From an uncultured Polaribacter sp. (GTDB lineage: Bacteria > Bacteroidota > Bacteroidia > Flavobacteriales > Flavobacteriaceae): a stretch of 64,000 nucleotides of DNA. Where the stretch lies: positions 1-64,000 of the forward strand of contig NZ_CANMVP010000004.1 of NCBI RefSeq assembly GCF_947501385.1. Direction: 5' to 3'. Within the stretch, counting starts at the first letter, position 1. Each line of letters opens with the position of its first letter. The notes under the pieces are model-generated. The model was not told the DNA's origin, ran no database searches, and saw only the letters and a program-made list of their open reading frames with translations. A program made the position numbers and the translations under genes. This document shows positions 18,971 to 28,638 of the stretch, piece by piece.

Positions 18971-19825
18971 ATGATTTTAATTGCTGACGGAGGTTCTACA
19001 AAAGCAGATTGGATTGCTATCAATAACGAACAGAAAGAAGAATTTAGAGTGAGAACTCTTGGGTTGAATCCTGCTGTGGTAGCTGAAGAAGAGTTGACAA
19101 ATCGAATTATTAATATGTTTCAACTTATTAATATCAAAGATGATGTTTCTGAAATCCATTTTTACGGAGCTGGTTGTGGAACTCCAAAACCAGCGGCAAT
19201 TTTAAAAAATATATTAGAAACAATATTTATAAATGCCAAAGTGCTCGTTTCTGAAGACATGTTAGCCGCTGTCTATGCTGCTACTGGTAAAGAACCGGCG
19301 ATGGTTTGTATTTTAGGAACAGGATCTAACAGTTGTTATTTTGATGGAACAAATATGCAAATGTTAGTGCCTTCATTAGGCTATATTTTAATGGATGAAG
19401 CCAGTGGTAATTATTTTGGAAAAAAACTAATTGTAGATTATTTCTATAATAAAATGCCAAAAAGTATTGCCTTAGAATTTAAAAAGGAATTCAATTTAGA
19501 TCCAGATTATATTAAAAGAAATATTTATAAAGAAGTAAATCCGAATATGTATTTAGCCTCTTTTGCTAAATTTATGTTCGACTTTAAAGATGAGAAATAT
19601 ATTAAAAGACTCATTAAAAAAGGATTTCAAGAATTTTTTAAATACCGCGTTTTACCTTATCATATTAGTAGTGAAACACCCGTTTACTTTATTGGTTCTA
19701 TAGCTCATTATTTTAGAGATATTTTAGAAAAGGTCGCAAACAAAAATGATTTGCAAATAACCGATGTTATTCAAAGACCCATAGATAATTTATTGGAATA
19801 TCATAAAAATAATATCAACCTATAA
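18971..19825 (+). CDS. BadF/BadG-type N-acetylglucosamine kinase-like ATPase
   Basis: A 284-residue ASKHA-fold sugar kinase-like protein. ILIADGGSTKADW is the first phosphate-binding loop and VCILGTGSNSCYFDG the second; the LGYILMDEASGNYFGK segment is the adenosine region of the BadF/GlcNAc-kinase family. It probably phosphorylates N-acetylglucosamine or a related amino sugar in cell-wall recycling, which suits its position next to murF, with which its 3' end overlaps convergently by 11 bases. A TTG start at 18953 is possible, but the ATG at 18971 begins directly before the beta strand and is downstream of a candidate promoter. Confidence 0.87.
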   Translation: MILIADGGSTKADWIAINNEQKEEFRVRTLGLNPAVVAEEELTNRIINMFQLINIKDDVSEIHFYGAGCGTPKPAAILKNILETIFINAKVLVSEDMLAAVYAATGKEPAMVCILGTGSNSCYFDGTNMQMLVPSLGYILMDEASGNYFGKKLIVDYFYNKMPKSIALEFKKEFNLDPDYIKRNIYKEVNPNMYLASFAKFMFDFKDEKYIKRLIKKGFQEFFKYRVLPYHISSETPVYFIGSIAHYFRDILEKVANKNDLQITDVIQRPIDNLLEYHKNNINL

Positions 19826-21071
19826 AATCAAGAATTCTTTCTAATTTCATGCCTCTAGATCCTTTAATTAAAATCGATTGATCCTCTAGAGGATTTTTAT
19901 TGATGAAATTTTTCAATTCATCTAAGTTTTTAAATTGGTGATTTTTTGTTTTAGTTTTAAAAAAATGCTCGCCAATATAAAAGGTATTTGAAAAAGAAAA
20001 ACCATCTGTTAAATCTACAATTTCCTGATGTTCTTTAGAGCTATCATCGCCTAATTCAAACATATCTCCTAAAAAGACAGTTTTATATGTATTATCCATT
20101 CTAGAAAAATTTTCCAAAGCAACCTTCATACTAGAAGGATTTGCGTTGTAGGCATCTAAAATAATATGATTTTTTGCTGTTTCAATGATTTGTGAACGAT
20201 TGTTCGATGGAATATACTGTTCAATGGCATTTTTAATCTCTAACTCACTGATGTCAAAATATTTTCCAATAGTAATCGCTATAGCAATATTTGTATAATT
20301 ATAATCTCCCACCAAATTACTCTGTATTTCTAAAGCTTCAAAGGACAATTTTACAAAAGGGTTAGCTACTAAAAATTGAATGTTTTCAGGAAAATAAACG
20401 GTTTTACAATTTTTGGTTTTTTCAACCTGAATTTTATCATTAGGATTTACGAAAATTGTTTTATCATGGGCAATCAAATGGTCATACATTTCGCTCTTCC
20501 CTTTAATAACACCTTCAATACCTCCAAAACCCTCTAAATGAGCCTTACCAAAATTCGTGATATAACCAAAATCTGGAAGTGCAATATCACATAAAAAAGC
20601 AATTTCTTTTTGATGGTTGGCACCCATTTCTACAATGCCAATTTCTGTTTTTGGAGTCATAGAAAGCAATGTTAACGGGACACCAATATGATTGTTTAAA
20701 TTTCCTTTTGTAGCAGTTGTTGTATATTTTTTTGAAAGTACAGTGTTGATTAATTCTTTAGTTGTCGTTTTTCCATTACTACCTGTTAAAGCAATGATAG
20801 TAATTTTTAATTGAGTTCTGTGATAGTTTGCTAACTTTTGCAACGTTTTTAAAACATCATCAACTAAAATAATATGCTCATTTGTTTTAAATTTTGCTTC
20901 ATCAACTATAGAGAAACTAGCACCGTTTTTAAGTGCTTCTTCAGCAAATTGATTGCCATTAAAATGATCGCCTTTTAAAGCAAAAAACAACGTATTTTTC
21001 CTGATGTTTCTAGTATCAGTATCTACCAAATAATGCTTTTTGTAAAGACTGTATATCTCTTTTATTTCCAT
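19815..21071 (-). CDS. murF: UDP-N-acetylmuramoyl-tripeptide--D-alanyl-D-alanine ligase MurF
   Basis: A 418-residue Mur ligase. The N-terminal domain has DTRNIRKNTLFFALKGDHFNG, the motif that binds the UDP-muramoyl substrate. The ATP loop is ALTGSNGKTTTKEL and the later region has GNLNNHIGVPLTLL, EMGANHQKEI and a LDAYNANPSSM segment diagnostic of MurF as opposed to MurC/D/E. It adds D-Ala-D-Ala to the peptidoglycan precursor in the cytoplasm. It lies directly downstream of gldJ but is separated by a strong terminator (21083-21114); nevertheless the murF-gldJ-porU-porV order is one I know from flavobacteria. Confidence 0.95.
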   Translation of the reverse strand: MEIKEIYSLYKKHYLVDTDTRNIRKNTLFFALKGDHFNGNQFAEEALKNGASFSIVDEAKFKTNEHIILVDDVLKTLQKLANYHRTQLKITIIALTGSNGKTTTKELINTVLSKKYTTTATKGNLNNHIGVPLTLLSMTPKTEIGIVEMGANHQKEIAFLCDIALPDFGYITNFGKAHLEGFGGIEGVIKGKSEMYDHLIAHDKTIFVNPNDKIQVEKTKNCKTVYFPENIQFLVANPFVKLSFEALEIQSNLVGDYNYTNIAIAITIGKYFDISELEIKNAIEQYIPSNNRSQIIETAKNHIILDAYNANPSSMKVALENFSRMDNTYKTVFLGDMFELGDDSSKEHQEIVDLTDGFSFSNTFYIGEHFFKTKTKNHQFKNLDELKNFINKNPLEDQSILIKGSRGMKLERILDFIG

Positions 21072-21082
21072 TTTTTAAATAT

Positions 21083-21114
21083 AAAAAAAACCTCATTGTA
21101 AAGTTACAATGAGG
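21083..21114 (-). terminator. rho-independent terminator downstream of gldJ
   Basis: On the minus strand CCTCATTGTAA-ctt-TACAATGAGG forms a long GC-closed hairpin (21091-21114) and is followed by eight U residues (21083-21090). It lies 22 bases past the gldJ stop and only 12 bases before the murF start, so murF must be read from its own start site or by read-through. Confidence 0.88.
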
Positions 21115-21136
21115 CTGCATATTTTTTAACAAAAAA

Positions 21137-22798
21137 CTATCTACTTGGGTGCCTAGCTTTTCTTTTTTTATAACTCATGGGACCTAATTGGTCGGATACA
21201 CATCTAAAACCAATAAAGTTGGTCGCCATATATTCTGGCAAGTATCTTCTCTGAGCAGGATCTAACCAATATTCTCTATCAGCCCAAGAGCCACCTTTGT
21301 ACACTCTCGTTTGATCACTTATTAAAGTTCTACGCATTTTTGAATCATTGGTTAATACATCTCTTCCAGTGATAGAATCTCTAACTCTCGAAGGTCTTTT
21401 TGGTGAGTTGTACATACTTGGTCTAGACGCAAACCGATCTTCATCATCTTGATAAAAACGAGTAGAATTTAAATCACCATCACCAATATTTGCATTGTCT
21501 GCTTTAGAGAAATTGGTTCTAAAGGTAGCATCATCTCTTGTAATTGGTACATATTTAATGGTTCCTGGTAATTGTCTTGGTATGATAGTTCCATTTGGTA
21601 ATGTGTCGTATTCTACAGCGGCTTCATCACCAATAATAACAACCTTACCTTCTTGATTAATAAACTTTTTGGTAAATAAATTACCTCTAAAATAATTAAA
21701 GTCATTTGCTTCATTGTCTATTATCGGTCTGTAGACATCGGCAACCCATTCGGCTACATTTCCAGACATATCATACAGGCCAAACGCATTTGGTGGATAT
21801 GATTTTATTCTAATAGGAATGTCAGAACCATCAGAACTCCAACCTGGTAAACCACTATACTGTCCTTTACCTTGTTTAAAGTTCGCTAATTGATCTCCTC
21901 TAAATCTTTTAGATTTTGCTCTTGTGTATTTACCATTCCAAGCATATTTTTTTCTACCTCTAATATTGTTGTATTCTCTATTTTCTACAATTGCTTTTGC
22001 GGCAAATTCCCATTCAGCTTCTGTTGGCAATCTAAATCTTTGTTGAAGAACACCATCTGCTTGTGTGATTTTTCTTCCTTCAAAAGCACCTGCATTAGAT
22101 CTCGAATTTCTTGTTCTAACACCTCTTTTATAAATCGTTGTATCGCCTTCAAAAAGCTTAGAATCATCTACTAAAAATACATCTGTATCAAAAAAGTTCC
22201 GAATAGAATCGTTTTCGAAAATGTTTTCAATATGACCTTTGTCTATTAATTTTTTTAAGTTAACAGCATTTGTTCTCCATTTACAATATTCGTTTGCTTG
22301 CAACCAAGTTACGCCAACAACAGGATAATCTGCATAAGCTGGGTGACGAAAATAGTTTTCAGTTAAAATATCTGTATTTCCTAAACTCTTTCTCCAAACA
22401 AGCGTATCTGGCAATACGGAACTATATATATGTCTGTATTTTTCTTCAGAAGGAGAAAATACATCTTTCATATATTGTACATATAAAAAGTATTCTGAGT
22501 TGGTAACTTCTGCTTCGTCCATAAAAAACGAACGAACATGAATCTTTTTAGGTGTTGTGTTCCAATCGAACATTACGTCATCTTGAACCTGTCCCATTGT
22601 AAAAGAGCCGCCTTCAATAGAAACCATTCCAAGTGGTGCATCTTGCCCATCAAAAGAACTATTTCTTATATAATTTCCGTTTTTGGGATCATTAAAAGAC
22701 AAGCCTGTTAATCTAGATTTACCTGAAGTAGATTTGTTACAATTCGCTAAAAGTAGTGTTGTGAAGACAACTAGAGTGATTTTATATATATATTTCAT
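21137..22798 (-). CDS. gldJ: gliding motility lipoprotein GldJ
   Basis: A 553-residue outer-membrane-associated lipoprotein. The signal sequence ends LLLANC with Cys20 as the lipid site. The body is a formylglycine-generating-enzyme/sulfatase-modifying (FGE-sulfatase) fold: SIEGGSFTMGQ, PTEAEWEFAAKA, GLYDMSGNVAEWVADVY and a terminal FIGFRCV. GldJ is required for gliding and for type IX secretion in Flavobacterium and stabilises GldK. The FGE catalytic cysteines are not expected in GldJ. It is divergent from porU, and the 200-base gap between them (22799-23000) must hold both promoters; TATATTTG at 22946-22953 is a possible -7 box for porU. Confidence 0.96.
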   Translation of the reverse strand: MKYIYKITLVVFTTLLLANCNKSTSGKSRLTGLSFNDPKNGNYIRNSSFDGQDAPLGMVSIEGGSFTMGQVQDDVMFDWNTTPKKIHVRSFFMDEAEVTNSEYFLYVQYMKDVFSPSEEKYRHIYSSVLPDTLVWRKSLGNTDILTENYFRHPAYADYPVVGVTWLQANEYCKWRTNAVNLKKLIDKGHIENIFENDSIRNFFDTDVFLVDDSKLFEGDTTIYKRGVRTRNSRSNAGAFEGRKITQADGVLQQRFRLPTEAEWEFAAKAIVENREYNNIRGRKKYAWNGKYTRAKSKRFRGDQLANFKQGKGQYSGLPGWSSDGSDIPIRIKSYPPNAFGLYDMSGNVAEWVADVYRPIIDNEANDFNYFRGNLFTKKFINQEGKVVIIGDEAAVEYDTLPNGTIIPRQLPGTIKYVPITRDDATFRTNFSKADNANIGDGDLNSTRFYQDDEDRFASRPSMYNSPKRPSRVRDSITGRDVLTNDSKMRRTLISDQTRVYKGGSWADREYWLDPAQRRYLPEYMATNFIGFRCVSDQLGPMSYKKRKARHPSR

Positions 22799-23000
22799 TT
22801 TCGAATAGAAAATTATTAAGGGTTTTTTATTAACTGATGCAATTTACAATAAATATCATTTAGAGCAAGAAAAATATAAAATTTAACGCATCTACTTTTT
22901 GCATACATTTTATTAAACGAAAGCATTTTGAATTTAGTATAACTTATATTTGTACTTGCTAAAATATCTTCGGATGTTTTGCGTTATTGGAATAGTATTT

Positions 23001-26000
23001 ATGAAAAGATTTTTTTTAATCATTTTAACGATATGTATCACTCAATTTGCAACCGCGCAGATTGATACTTCTGTACTGGCTTCTGGAGATTGGTTTAAAT
23101 TTTCAGTGGACACTACGGGTGTTTTTAAGATTGATAAAAACCTCTTGCAAAGAATTGGTATTTCAACAAATGGATTGAATCCTAAACATATTCAAATCTT
23201 CGGTAATGGAGGTTCTCTATTGCCTGTTTTAAATAGCGATTTTAGAAATGAAGATCTCCAAGAAAATGCAATTTATATTGAAGGAGAAAATGACGAAGTT
23301 TTTAATGAGGACGATTTTATTCTTTTTTATGCAAAAGGGCCTCATGATTGGACTGTAGATACCAATAATAAAACAGCAAGACACCGGCAAAATATTTATT
23401 CAGACAAGGCATATTATTTTATTACTGTTGGAAGTACTAATGGAAAAAGAATTTCCCAAAAAGCAGAAAACACCAATTCAACAGTTACTCAAATAACATC
23501 TTTTGATGATTATACATTTTTTGAAAAAGAAGAATTGAATTTATTAGCAGTTGGTACACAATGGTTTTTTAATGATAATTTTAATGTAGAAAATACACAA
23601 AGTTTTACCATACCATTTCCCAATGCATTGCCCAATCAAAATATCTCAATCAGAACAAGAGGTGTAAGTGATTCTGTAGTTTCATCTATAATGAGCGTTC
23701 AAGCAAATAATGAAAATTTGTATGATATTTCTTATTTGGCAGTAAATTCTGGTTCTTTAACCAAAGCAAGTACTTCAGAAAGAACTGCTTCAATAAATAA
23801 TTCTTCGGAAGCTATTACTATTGAAATAACCTATAATAATAACGGGAACCCTTCAGCAAATGCCTATTTAGATTTTATAGAAATTGTGGGTAAAAAGCAA
23901 TTATTAGCAGACGGAAAACAATTTTCATTTAGAAGTTTTGCCCAATTTGATAGTGCTGGCACTGTAGAATATCAAATACAAAATGCAAATAACATTTTTC
24001 AAGTTTGGGATGTTTCAGATTTTTTATCTCCCAAAATAATCATAAATCAAGCTACGGGTACAAATTTTTCATTCAAAGATAATGGAGGTATTTTAAAGGA
24101 ATATGTTGTTTTAAATCAAGCTGATTATTACATTCCAGAAACCATAGAGAATTCAAAAGTTGTCAATCAGAATTTACACAATTTAAAAGACATTAATTAT
24201 TTGGTAGTTACTAGTTCAGAATTGGTCTCACAAGCACAAAGATTGGCAGACTATCATCAGGCAAATTCTAATTTGACTACCAAAGTGGTAGTTTTAGATG
24301 AAATTTATAATGAGTTTTCTTCTGGTTCTAAGGACATTACGGGTCTAAGAGATTTTATAAAACATGTTTATGAAACGAATTCTTCAGCAGATAAAAAACT
24401 AAAGTATGTTTGTTTCTTTGGCGATGCTTCTTATGACTATAAAGATCGAATCTCATCAAACAACAATATCGTTCCTGTAAAATTGTCTGAGACAAGCTTC
24501 AATTTGGCAAACTCTTATGTTACAGATGATTTTTTTGTGATGTTAGATGATAATGAAGGTACCATGATAACGTCTCATACCTTAGATGTTGTTTCGAGCA
24601 GAATTCCTGTTACGGGAATTTCTCAAGCAAAGGATGTGGTTGATAAGATACTAACCTATTACAGTAAGAGTTCTATTGGAGATTGGCGAAACACCATTAC
24701 TTTATTAGCAGATGATATCGATGCAACAAGCGATATTGTTATTCAACAAGGAGTTGAATCTATTGCAGATGAAATAAAAAATAACAAGCCAATTTTTAAT
24801 GTTGATAAAATTTATGCAGATGCTTACGTGCAAGAAAATTCTTCTGGTGGAGAACGGTATCCTGAAGTGAAAAAGGCAATAACAAATGCGATCGAGAAGG
24901 GAACATTGGTTTTTGATTATTTTGGGCATGGAGGAGAAGATGGTTTTGCCGCTGAACGTATTTTAGAAAAACCACAAATTCAGGAATTCAACAACCCAAA
25001 TACATTGCCATTACTAATTACAGTAACCTGTGATTTTTCTAGGTTCGACAACCCAAATAGAATCACTGCAGGCGAACTAACCTTATGGAACAAAACAGGT
25101 GGTGCAGCAAGTATGATTACCACTACAAGAGAGGTTTTTATTTCTGTTGGACAACGTTTTAATGAAAGTTTAATACGACTTTTGTTAGAGTTTAATAATG
25201 AAGATTTATCGATTGCAGCATCTTTAATGACCGCTAAAAATAATTTCTCTAATGCACAGAAATTCTTTGTGTATTCTTTTGGAGATCCTGCAATGAAATT
25301 AGCCGTTCCAGAGCCTAATGTTAGAATCACCAAAATGAATGGTAAAGACATTTCTCAACCTACAGATACATTAAAAGCACTGTCTAAAGTAAGTTTTGAA
25401 GGCACCATTGTAGACAATTCGAATGCAGTTTTAAATAATTTTAATGGAACATTATCCACAACTGTTTTTGACAAACCTTTAAATAAAACAACTTTAGATA
25501 ACGATAATTTTGGGATACAAATGATTTTTGACACGCAAGATAGTAAACTTTTTAGAGGGAAATCTACAGTTGAAAATGGTGTTTTTAAATTCGATTTTAT
25601 TGTTCCCAAAGATATAAAAATAGCCTACGGAAAAGGAAAGCTAAGTTTTTATGCTGAAAACGGAGAAGCCGAAAAAGCAGGTTTTAATTTTGATATTGTG
25701 GTTGGCGGTATCGATGAAAATGCACCAGAAGACACTGTTGGTCCTGAAGTACAGTTATTTATGAATGACGAATCTTTTATTGATGGTGGAAATACAAATG
25801 CTTCGCCCAATTTAATTGCAGTACTTTCTGATATAAGCGGAATTAATACTTCCATAACTGCTGTAGATCATGATATTATTGGAATTTTAGACGGAGATAC
25901 TTCAAACCCAATTGTATTAAACGATTTTTATCAAACAGAATTAAATGATTTTACAAAAGGAAAAGTAACGTATAGATTAAGAAATTTAGAAGTAGGTCCT

Positions 26001-26396
26001 CATACTTTAAAAATAAAAGTTTGGGATACTTACAATAATTCATCTGAGACAACGTTAAATTTCGTGGTTGTAAGTGACACTATCTTAAATTTAGAAAATG
26101 TTTTAAATTATCCAAATCCATTTGTAAATTATACAGAATTTTGGTTCAATCATAACAAACCAAATGAGCCTTTAGAGGTTCAAGTTCAGGTTTTTACGGT
26201 TTCAGGTAAATTGGTAAAAACCATCAATCGAAATGTGCAGACAGTAGGTAATTTGGCAAGAAGCATCACTTGGAACGGTTTAGATGATTTTGGCAATAGA
26301 ATTGGAAAAGGGGTCTATGTCTATAAACTAAGAGTAAAATCAACCATAAGTAATTTGGTTTCAGAGAAGTATGAAAAATTAGTAATACTTCAATAA
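23001..26396 (+). CDS. porU: type IX secretion system sortase PorU
   Basis: A 1131-residue C25-family cysteine peptidase. The signal peptide is MKRFFLIILTICITQFATAQ, which fixes the ATG at 23001; reading frames further upstream add only a non-signal-like extension. Catalytic His643 is in YFGHGGEDG and Cys677 in VTCDFSRFDNP. The C-terminus has an immunoglobulin-like T9SS sorting domain (LNYPNPFVNYTEF, then GKGVYVYKLRV). PorU cleaves the sorting signals of T9SS cargo at the cell surface and attaches them to a sugar anchor. It precedes porV by 39 bases, consistent with the known PorU-PorV complex. Confidence 0.96.
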   Translation: MKRFFLIILTICITQFATAQIDTSVLASGDWFKFSVDTTGVFKIDKNLLQRIGISTNGLNPKHIQIFGNGGSLLPVLNSDFRNEDLQENAIYIEGENDEVFNEDDFILFYAKGPHDWTVDTNNKTARHRQNIYSDKAYYFITVGSTNGKRISQKAENTNSTVTQITSFDDYTFFEKEELNLLAVGTQWFFNDNFNVENTQSFTIPFPNALPNQNISIRTRGVSDSVVSSIMSVQANNENLYDISYLAVNSGSLTKASTSERTASINNSSEAITIEITYNNNGNPSANAYLDFIEIVGKKQLLADGKQFSFRSFAQFDSAGTVEYQIQNANNIFQVWDVSDFLSPKIIINQATGTNFSFKDNGGILKEYVVLNQADYYIPETIENSKVVNQNLHNLKDINYLVVTSSELVSQAQRLADYHQANSNLTTKVVVLDEIYNEFSSGSKDITGLRDFIKHVYETNSSADKKLKYVCFFGDASYDYKDRISSNNNIVPVKLSETSFNLANSYVTDDFFVMLDDNEGTMITSHTLDVVSSRIPVTGISQAKDVVDKILTYYSKSSIGDWRNTITLLADDIDATSDIVIQQGVESIADEIKNNKPIFNVDKIYADAYVQENSSGGERYPEVKKAITNAIEKGTLVFDYFGHGGEDGFAAERILEKPQIQEFNNPNTLPLLITVTCDFSRFDNPNRITAGELTLWNKTGGAASMITTTREVFISVGQRFNESLIRLLLEFNNEDLSIAASLMTAKNNFSNAQKFFVYSFGDPAMKLAVPEPNVRITKMNGKDISQPTDTLKALSKVSFEGTIVDNSNAVLNNFNGTLSTTVFDKPLNKTTLDNDNFGIQMIFDTQDSKLFRGKSTVENGVFKFDFIVPKDIKIAYGKGKLSFYAENGEAEKAGFNFDIVVGGIDENAPEDTVGPEVQLFMNDESFIDGGNTNASPNLIAVLSDISGINTSITAVDHDIIGILDGDTSNPIVLNDFYQTELNDFTKGKVTYRLRNLEVGPHTLKIKVWDTYNNSSETTLNFVVVSDTILNLENVLNYPNPFVNYTEFWFNHNKPNEPLEVQVQVFTVSGKLVKTINRNVQTVGNLARSITWNGLDDFGNRIGKGVYVYKLRVKSTISNLVSEKYEKLVILQ

Positions 26397-26435
26397 AAAG
26401 CAGATATTTGTATCACATAATAGAGAATAATAAAC

Positions 26436-27545
26436 ATGAGAAAAATACTTTACGTTTTAATATTGATAGTTTCAGCTGGTAAATTACAGGCGCAACAAAA
26501 TGCTATTACTACTGCAGCACCATTTTTATTAATTGTGCCAGATGCAAGAGCAGGAGGAATGGGAGATATTGGTGTGGCAACATCTGCAGATGCTTTTTCT
26601 CTGTTTCACAATCCTGCAAAAATTGCATTTAGTAATCGACAGATTAAAACAGGAATTACCTATTCACCTTGGTTACGTAATTTAACAGATGATATTTTTA
26701 TAGGAAGTGGTTCTTATATCAATAGATTTAGTGAAAATGCAGCTTGGGGAGCTGAATTCAGGTATTTTTCTTTAGGTCAGATTGATTTAACAACGAATGA
26801 CGGAACGCCGAATGGCTCGATAAACCCAAATGAATTGGTAGCAACAGGTACTTACTCTTTAAAGCTAAGCGAAACTTTTGCAATGGGAGTTTCTTTAAAA
26901 TATATTCGTTCTAATTTAGCTTTTAACGGAACAGAAGGGAATTCTCTACAACCTATAAATTCTTTTGGTGTAGATGTATCTGGTTTTTATCAATCTTTAG
27001 AAGAAAATTATGGCAATTTTAACGGACGTTATCGATTGGGTTTTAATATTGCCAACATTGGGCCTAAAGTTTCTTATACGCCAGGTGAAGAAGATTTTAT
27101 TCCAACAAATTTAAAATTAGGTGGTGGATTCGATTTTATTTTAGACGATTACAATACCATTTCTACAACCGTAGAATTTACAAAACTTTTAGTTCCTTCT
27201 CCGCAAGAAGATGGTTCTGAGCAAGACCAAGGTTGGGTAGAAGGGATGTTTAGCTCTTTTGGAGACGCTCCAGGAGGTTTTAGCGAAGAAATAAAAGAAT
27301 TTACCTATGCTTTAGGTGCAGAATACTTGTACAATAATGCATTTGCTTTAAGAGCAGGGTATTTTCATGAAAATGAAGACAAAGGAAACAGGCAATATTT
27401 TACTTTAGGTGGTGGTTTTAGAACCAACGCTTTAAATATAGATTTATCTTATTTAATCAACGCTTCAGATGTAAACAATCCATTAGAAAATTCGTTGCGT
27501 TTTTCTTTATCATTTGATTTGGGTGAAATTTTTGAAGACTACTAA
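26436..27545 (+). CDS. porV: type IX secretion system outer membrane channel protein PorV
   Basis: A 369-residue outer-membrane beta-barrel of the PorV/LptO (FadL-like) family. After the signal peptide (MRKILYVLILIVSAGKLQAQ) comes the family hallmark PDARAGGMGDIGVATSADAFSLFHNPAK. PorV shuttles T9SS cargo to the PorU-containing attachment complex. It is co-oriented with porU and ends at a strong terminator (27583-27609). The last residues form an amphipathic beta strand (LRFSLSFDLGEIFEDY), as expected for an outer membrane protein. Confidence 0.96.
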   Translation: MRKILYVLILIVSAGKLQAQQNAITTAAPFLLIVPDARAGGMGDIGVATSADAFSLFHNPAKIAFSNRQIKTGITYSPWLRNLTDDIFIGSGSYINRFSENAAWGAEFRYFSLGQIDLTTNDGTPNGSINPNELVATGTYSLKLSETFAMGVSLKYIRSNLAFNGTEGNSLQPINSFGVDVSGFYQSLEENYGNFNGRYRLGFNIANIGPKVSYTPGEEDFIPTNLKLGGGFDFILDDYNTISTTVEFTKLLVPSPQEDGSEQDQGWVEGMFSSFGDAPGGFSEEIKEFTYALGAEYLYNNAFALRAGYFHENEDKGNRQYFTLGGGFRTNALNIDLSYLINASDVNNPLENSLRFSLSFDLGEIFEDY

Positions 27546-27582
27546 AAGCTGCTTTTTTTTTAGTAATTTTAGCACACTATTG

Positions 27583-27609
27583 AAAGCAGTCGTTTGGACT
27601 GCTTTTTTT
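27583..27609 (+). terminator. rho-independent terminator downstream of porV
   Basis: AAAGCAGTC-gtttg-GACTGCTTT forms a nine-base-pair stem (27583-27605) running into a T tract (to 27609). It lies 38 bases after the porV stop and 14 bases before the cdd start, so the transcript of the secretion operon ends here. Confidence 0.85.
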
Positions 27610-27622
27610 GACCGCCTAAATT

Positions 27623-28105
27623 ATGAAAGAAATAAAAGTATCTGCTACTGCAACCCTTTTTAATGATGTTTCAGAATTATCTTCAGAAGATCAAATGTTA
27701 ATGAATAAAGCTGTTGAAGCTAGAAAAAAAGCCTACGCACCTTATTCTAAATTTAGCGTTGGCGCAGCATTGTTGTTAGAAAACGGAGAAATAGTTTTAG
27801 GAAGCAATCAAGAAAATGCAGCGTATCCTTCAGGTATGTGTGCAGAAAGAGTGGCCATTTGGAAAGCGGGCTCTGAGTTTCCTGGAGAGAAAATAAAAAA
27901 ACTGGTCATTACAGCAAGTTCAACAATTTCTAAAGTAGACAAACCAGTAGGTCCTTGTGGCGCGTGCAGGCAAACATTGTCTGAATTTGAGATCAATCAA
28001 AAAGAACCTTTCGAAGTTATTTTTATGGGTGAAGTTGGTGAAGTTGTAAAAACAGCCTCATTACTTTCTTTATTGCCTTTTTCTTTTGATAGTTCTTATT
28101 TATAG
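27623..28105 (+). CDS. cdd: cytidine deaminase
   Basis: A 160-residue homotetrameric-type cytidine deaminase. The zinc site is PSGMCAERVAIWKA (Cys plus catalytic Glu) and GPCGACRQTLSEF (the two other zinc cysteines). The FSVGAALLLENGE segment contacts the nucleoside. It converts cytidine and deoxycytidine to uridine forms in pyrimidine salvage. Uridine kinase is also in this window (50106-50711), but far away. The gene follows the porV terminator directly, suggesting its own promoter within the terminator region. Confidence 0.95.
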   Translation: MKEIKVSATATLFNDVSELSSEDQMLMNKAVEARKKAYAPYSKFSVGAALLLENGEIVLGSNQENAAYPSGMCAERVAIWKAGSEFPGEKIKKLVITASSTISKVDKPVGPCGACRQTLSEFEINQKEPFEVIFMGEVGEVVKTASLLSLLPFSFDSSYL

Positions 28106-28115
28106 GTAGTTTTAA

Positions 28116-28142
28116 TAATGTCTTCGCGAGCATTACTGAAAT
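28116..28142. repeat. fragment of the dispersed intergenic repeat
   Basis: These 27 bases match 29845-29871 with three differences (TAATGTCTYCKCGAG then ATTACTGAAAT). The fragment lies between cdd and the haemoglobin gene and includes an in-frame ATG at 28118 that could mislead a start prediction. Confidence 0.6.
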
Positions 28143-28153
28143 TTAAAACAATT

Positions 28154-28534
28154 ATGAAACCAGATATTTCTTCCAGAAAAGACATCAAACTGATCATCAC
28201 AAAATTTTACGATAAATTGTTGGATGATCAAGAGATGATTCCGTTTTTCGAAGAAATTGTTTTACAAAATCATCTAGCATCACATCTCGATATGATTTCA
28301 GATTTTTGGAATGATATTTTATTTGACACAACTACTTATAAAAATAACACCATGCAAAAGCATTTAGATAAAAATACTTTTATAAAGTTTAAGAGAGCAC
28401 ATTTTTCAATTTGGACATCGTATTTTTTTAAAACGATTGATGCCTTTTTTGAAGGAGAAATTTCTGAAAGAATGAAAAACAGCGCAACCTCAATAGCGAC
28501 TTTTATGCAACTAAAAATGAATTTATACTCTTAA
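28154..28534 (+). CDS. group III truncated haemoglobin
   Basis: A 126-residue globin of the truncated group III (TrHb3) family. It has IKLIITKFYDKLLDDQEMIPFF (B/C helix region), a LASHLDMISDFW segment around the distal side and the proximal histidine in KRAHFSIW. Group III globins are small haem proteins proposed to bind oxygen or nitric oxide in the cytoplasm. I choose the ATG at 28154 because the 12 residues added by the ATG at 28118 are encoded by a dispersed intergenic repeat. It lies 48 bases after cdd. Confidence 0.87.
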   Translation: MKPDISSRKDIKLIITKFYDKLLDDQEMIPFFEEIVLQNHLASHLDMISDFWNDILFDTTTYKNNTMQKHLDKNTFIKFKRAHFSIWTSYFFKTIDAFFEGEISERMKNSATSIATFMQLKMNLYS

Positions 28535-28638
28535 AAAGACACTTCAATTCAATAAAAATCATTTTTGAATATCATTTTTTGAGAATAAAAATAGATTTCA
28601 CAAATGCAAACATTTAGTAACTTTCGGAAAATACATCA

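Noticed and set aside
22950..23000. An upstream extension of PorU
   Set aside because: The extra residues break the clear signal peptide that begins at 23001; the added stretch has no role.
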